Shown: positions 8,202 to 9,360 of the stretch, in pieces
Layout: each line of letters opens with the position of its first letter
How positions within the stretch are numbered: the first letter of the stretch is position 1
Source: an uncultured Clostridia bacterium
GTDB taxonomy: Bacteria > Bacillota > Clostridia > Oscillospirales > Acutalibacteraceae
Direction of reading: 5' to 3'
Length of the DNA: 9,360 bases
Assembly (NCBI GenBank): GCA_945869905.1
Contig: CAMBQD010000026.1
Span: 1-9,360 of the forward strand
The notes under the pieces: generated by a model
Databases searched by the model: none
The model's input: only the letters and a program-made list of their open reading frames with translations
Told to the model about the DNA's origin: nothing
Made by a program: the position numbers and the translations under genes

Positions 8202-8651
8202 CTAATCGATATATGCCAAAAGCATTTGCTTTAGCTGGCTTGCTCTTACTGAGTCCTTTACATCTGCCGGCAAGCCCTTAAAATTGTTGTCAGATATAAC
8301 CGCAAGCATCATTTGCCCCGCCTTGTCACTTACCAATCCCTGATAGTTAAGATTGTATATGTGTGACTTGGCATTTTTTTCACCTATTGAAGTGCCTATG
8401 GAGTTAATCAGTGACACAATGGCGTTTTCCTTGCTGGATGCTCTTGTAATCATAATACATCCGCCGCCTCCGCGCCTTGATTCAATTCTGTAGCCCTGCT
8501 CAGGTGTAAATCTTGACGTGATAACATAGTTAATCTGACTGGGCACGCATCCAAGCTGTGCCGCCAAATCATTACGCTGAATTTGAACCGTCGGTGTGTT
8601 CTCGTCAAACATATCGAGAATCATATCGGCAATTACATCGCTTAGCTTCAT
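8202..8651 (-). CDS. ctsR: CtsR, repressor of class III heat-shock genes
   Basis: Dimeric winged-helix repressor of clp genes. From the Met at 8651 it is 149 residues. The helix-turn-helix lies at about 23-48, with the family signature CVPSQINYVI at 35-44, followed by the wing ESRRGGGG; R60 matches the wing arginine that McsB phosphorylates in Bacillus/Geobacillus CtsR. The rest (about 75-149) is the C-terminal helical domain. An in-frame ATG also exists at 8681, giving 159 residues, but it has no Shine-Dalgarno, whereas GGAAGTG lies 8 nt before the ATG at 8651 and the shorter form matches the start of known CtsR proteins. The operators and promoter just upstream indicate autoregulation. First gene of the operon. 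Confidence 0.93.
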   Translation of the reverse strand: MKLSDVIADMILDMFDENTPTVQIQRNDLAAQLGCVPSQINYVITSRFTPEQGYRIESRRGGGGCIMITRASSKENAIVSLINSIGTSIGEKNAKSHIYNLNYQGLVSDKAGQMMLAVISDNNFKGLPADVKDSVRASQLKQMLLAYID

Positions 8652-8659
8652 TTTCCAAT

Positions 8660-8666
8660 CACTTCC
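8660..8666 (-). promoter_or_regulatory. Ribosome binding site deciding the ctsR start
   Basis: GGAAGTG (within AAAGGAAGTG) lies 8 nt upstream of the ATG at 8651. The alternative in-frame ATG at 8681 is preceded by ATGGCTTACAA, with no purine-rich ribosome site, so 8651 is preferred. Confidence 0.6.
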
Positions 8667-8707
8667 TTTATTATCGGTCATTTGTAAGCCATATAATCGC
8701 TATTGAC

Positions 8708-8724
8708 TTTGACTTTCTTTGACC
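8708..8724 (-). promoter_or_regulatory. CtsR operator, perfect heptad direct repeat
   Basis: On the minus strand this reads GGTCAAA-GAA-AGTCAAA, matching every fixed position of the CtsR consensus RGTCAAA-NAN-RGTCAAA. It covers about +4 to +20 relative to the start expected from the -10 at 8735-8740. A further half site, AGTCAAT, overlaps its downstream edge at 8702-8708. Confidence 0.93.
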
Positions 8725-8734
8725 TTCTGTCATC

Positions 8735-8763
8735 ATATTAGCACAAAGGTCAGGAAAAGTCAA
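8735..8763 (-). promoter_or_regulatory. Sigma-A promoter of the ctsR-mcsA-mcsB-clpC operon
   Basis: Minus strand TTGACT (8763-8758), a 17-nt spacer and TAATAT (8740-8735): one mismatch from consensus in each hexamer. Transcription should begin near 8728. CtsR-type repeats lie immediately downstream, across the -35, and upstream of it. Confidence 0.9.
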
Positions 8764-8764
8764 G
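8748..8764 (+). promoter_or_regulatory. Imperfect CtsR box over the -35 element
   Basis: Plus strand GGTCAGG-AAA-AGTCAAG keeps the heptad spacing with three mismatches from the 14 fixed positions. It points opposite to the two other boxes and covers the -35 hexamer and part of the spacer. Binding here is inference. Confidence 0.5.
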
Positions 8765-8771
8765 AACTTTT

Positions 8772-8788
8772 TTTGACTTTCTCTGACT
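8772..8788 (-). promoter_or_regulatory. Upstream CtsR operator, near-perfect
   Basis: Minus strand AGTCAGA-GAA-AGTCAAA, one mismatch from the CtsR consensus, upstream of the -35. Its centre is 64 nt from the centre of the downstream perfect box, about six helical turns, so both could lie on the same DNA face. Confidence 0.8.
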
Positions 8789-8794
8789 TTTTTG

Positions 8795-8832
8795 AAAAAA
8801 ATTAATGCACTTGGTTTTATCCAAGTGCATTA
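8795..8832 (-). terminator. Intrinsic terminator downstream of the Cys-rich small gene
   Basis: A 12-bp perfect stem (8803-8814 with 8821-8832) closes a 6-nt loop. Read on the minus strand it is followed by A and seven T residues (8801-8795). It ends the small upstream gene and insulates the clp promoter from read-through. Confidence 0.9.
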
Positions 8833-8846
8833 TCGCCGTTACTTAA

Positions 8847-8981
8847 TTAGCAACCGCAGCCGCAATCGTTGTTGCCGCAACCGCAATTACCGCCGCAACC
8901 GCCGCAGATTAAAAGGATGATGATAAGGATGATTATCCAAGATGAACCGCCGCAACCGAAGTTATTGCATCCACAACCCAT
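8847..8981 (-). CDS. 44-residue Cys/Gly-rich small protein with one hydrophobic segment
   Basis: The gene starts with ATG at 8981, preceded by a strong AAAGGAGG (8997-8990) at 8 nt spacing. It ends 15 nt before a terminator stem, so it is a complete small transcription unit. The product has ten cysteines: three in the first ten residues, a run of Ile/Leu at about 16-25 (WIIILIIILLI), then seven cysteines among Gly and Asn in GGCGGNCGCGNN and DCGCGC. The plan, Cys-Gly tails on both sides of a short membrane-type segment, resembles small clostridial proteins that databases label 'chorion class high-cysteine HCB protein 13'; that name is only a similarity label and no function is known. Metal binding, disulfide cross-linking or a spore/envelope role are possible. 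The strong Shine-Dalgarno and terminator argue that it is real. Confidence 0.8.
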   Translation of the reverse strand: MGCGCNNFGCGGSSWIIILIIILLICGGCGGNCGCGNNDCGCGC

Positions 8982-9055
8982 AATCGCAACCTCCTTTCCC
9001 TTTTCTAAACTATCCTATGAAAAGCAGGGGAAAGTGTTACAAATCACGGAATAGG

Positions 9056-9083
9056 AATATATGAAATGTTATTTTTTAACCAA
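9056..9083 (-). promoter_or_regulatory. Possible promoter for the Cys-rich small gene
   Basis: Minus strand TTGGTT (9083-9078), a 16-nt spacer and TATATT (9061-9056). This is only a moderate match to sigma-A in an A/T-rich region; an alternative or sporulation sigma factor cannot be excluded. Confidence 0.3.
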
Positions 9084-9113
9084 ATTGTAAAGTATAAATT
9101 TGCCATATAGTTA

Positions 9114-9142
9114 TTGATATGAAAATAATTATATGTTATAAT
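9114..9142 (+). promoter_or_regulatory. Near-consensus sigma-A promoter for the right-edge gene
   Basis: TTGATA (9114-9119), a 17-nt spacer and TATAAT (9137-9142), with start expected near 9149 and a leader of about 40 nt. Only one base differs from full consensus across both hexamers. Confidence 0.85.
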
Positions 9143-9173
9143 ACAATAGTCTATAAAATAAAGTGATTCAACT

Positions 9174-9180
9174 AAGGAGG
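9174..9180 (+). promoter_or_regulatory. Strong Shine-Dalgarno supporting a TTG start
   Basis: AAGGAGG ends 7 nt before TTG at 9188. The first in-frame ATG, at 9206, is 25 nt away, too far for this site, so TTG is the likely initiator. Confidence 0.8.
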
Positions 9181-9187
9181 AATTATT

Positions 9188-9360
9188 TTGAAAGAAGCAA
9201 AAGCAATGGCATATGTAAATATGTACGGTGTGCTTGCAACTCTTGAAAATCTCTGTGAGATGGACGATGAGGCAAAGGCTGTTTGCGCTGCTATCAAAAA
9301 GCCGGTTGCACTGTGCTTTGACGTAGCTGACGGTCCCTGCTGCACCTTCCGTTTTTCAAA
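9188..9360 (+). CDS. Small-protein gene, 5' part only; possible SCP-2-like domain
   Basis: The reading frame opens with TTG under an AAGGAGG site and a strong promoter and continues to the window edge (57 complete codons). The visible protein begins with a helical segment (KEAKAMAYVNMYGVLATLEN), then an acidic helix, then IKKPVALCFDVADGPCCTFRF, which looks like alternating beta strands. The last part is faintly like small SCP-2 (sterol carrier) domain proteins of Clostridia, but this is recall of pattern, not an alignment, and the deciding part lies outside the window. No signal peptide is seen. It diverges from the Cys-rich gene, with 206 nt between the two starts. Confidence 0.7.
   Translation, partial: MKEAKAMAYVNMYGVLATLENLCEMDDEAKAVCAAIKKPVALCFDVADGPCCTFRFS

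Noticed and set aside
8869..9054. 61-residue Pro/Gln-rich plus-strand frame
   Set aside because: It is the reverse complement of the Cys/Gly repeats of the small minus-strand gene, which has the ribosome site and terminator.
1..9360. A new defence system, CRISPR array, mobile element or RNA gene
   Set aside because: No spaced repeats, transposase, integrase, toxin-antitoxin pair, tRNA or rRNA pattern was seen; gene content is housekeeping and stress response.

Overview
The window looks like a chromosomal segment of a low-to-moderate GC Firmicute, most likely an anaerobic member of the Clostridia (Oscillospiraceae/Ruminococcaceae-like). The reasons are the complete ctsR-mcsA-mcsB-clpC gene order, strong AGGAGG ribosome binding sites, a CtsR heptad operator, a CDP-glycerol glycerophosphotransferase, and a tiny Cys/Gly-rich protein of a kind common in Clostridia. 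Taxonomy is inferred from gene content only.

Positions 1-4137 (+ strand) hold three closely packed co-directional genes. The first is the 3' part of a teichoic-acid-type glycerophosphotransferase, open to the left edge. It is followed by a class I/II PLP aminotransferase and by tryptophanyl-tRNA synthetase (trpS). Gaps of 11 and 24 nt suggest one transcript. A perfect 15-bp hairpin at 4154-4187 separates trpS from the convergent clp operon and has its T-rich tail on the minus strand.

Positions 4202-8790 (- strand) are the class III heat-shock operon: CtsR repressor, McsA zinc-finger adaptor, McsB protein-arginine kinase and ClpC AAA+ unfoldase. The promoter (TTGACT-N17-TAATAT) is flanked and overlapped by three CtsR-type heptad repeats, one of them a perfect consensus match just downstream of the -10. 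In the usual scheme McsB phosphorylates arginines on CtsR and on damaged proteins, McsA activates McsB, and ClpC with ClpP degrades the marked proteins. Two things depart from this here. The clpC reading frame is broken inside the second N-terminal repeat, splitting the substrate-binding N-domain from the two AAA+ modules. McsB has lost several residues normally needed for phosphagen-kinase catalysis and for phospho-arginine binding. Together these raise the possibility that the arginine-phosphorylation branch is decaying or rewired in this lineage, although the clpC break could be an assembly or sequencing error.

Positions 8795-9360 hold an intrinsic terminator, a 44-residue Cys/Gly-rich membrane-type small protein on the minus strand, a divergent intergenic region with a near-consensus sigma-A promoter on the plus strand, and the first 57 codons of a TTG-started gene running off the right edge. 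I found no CRISPR array, tRNA, rRNA, insertion sequence or recognisable defence system. The items most worth following are the divergent McsB, the broken clpC and the Cys-rich miniprotein.
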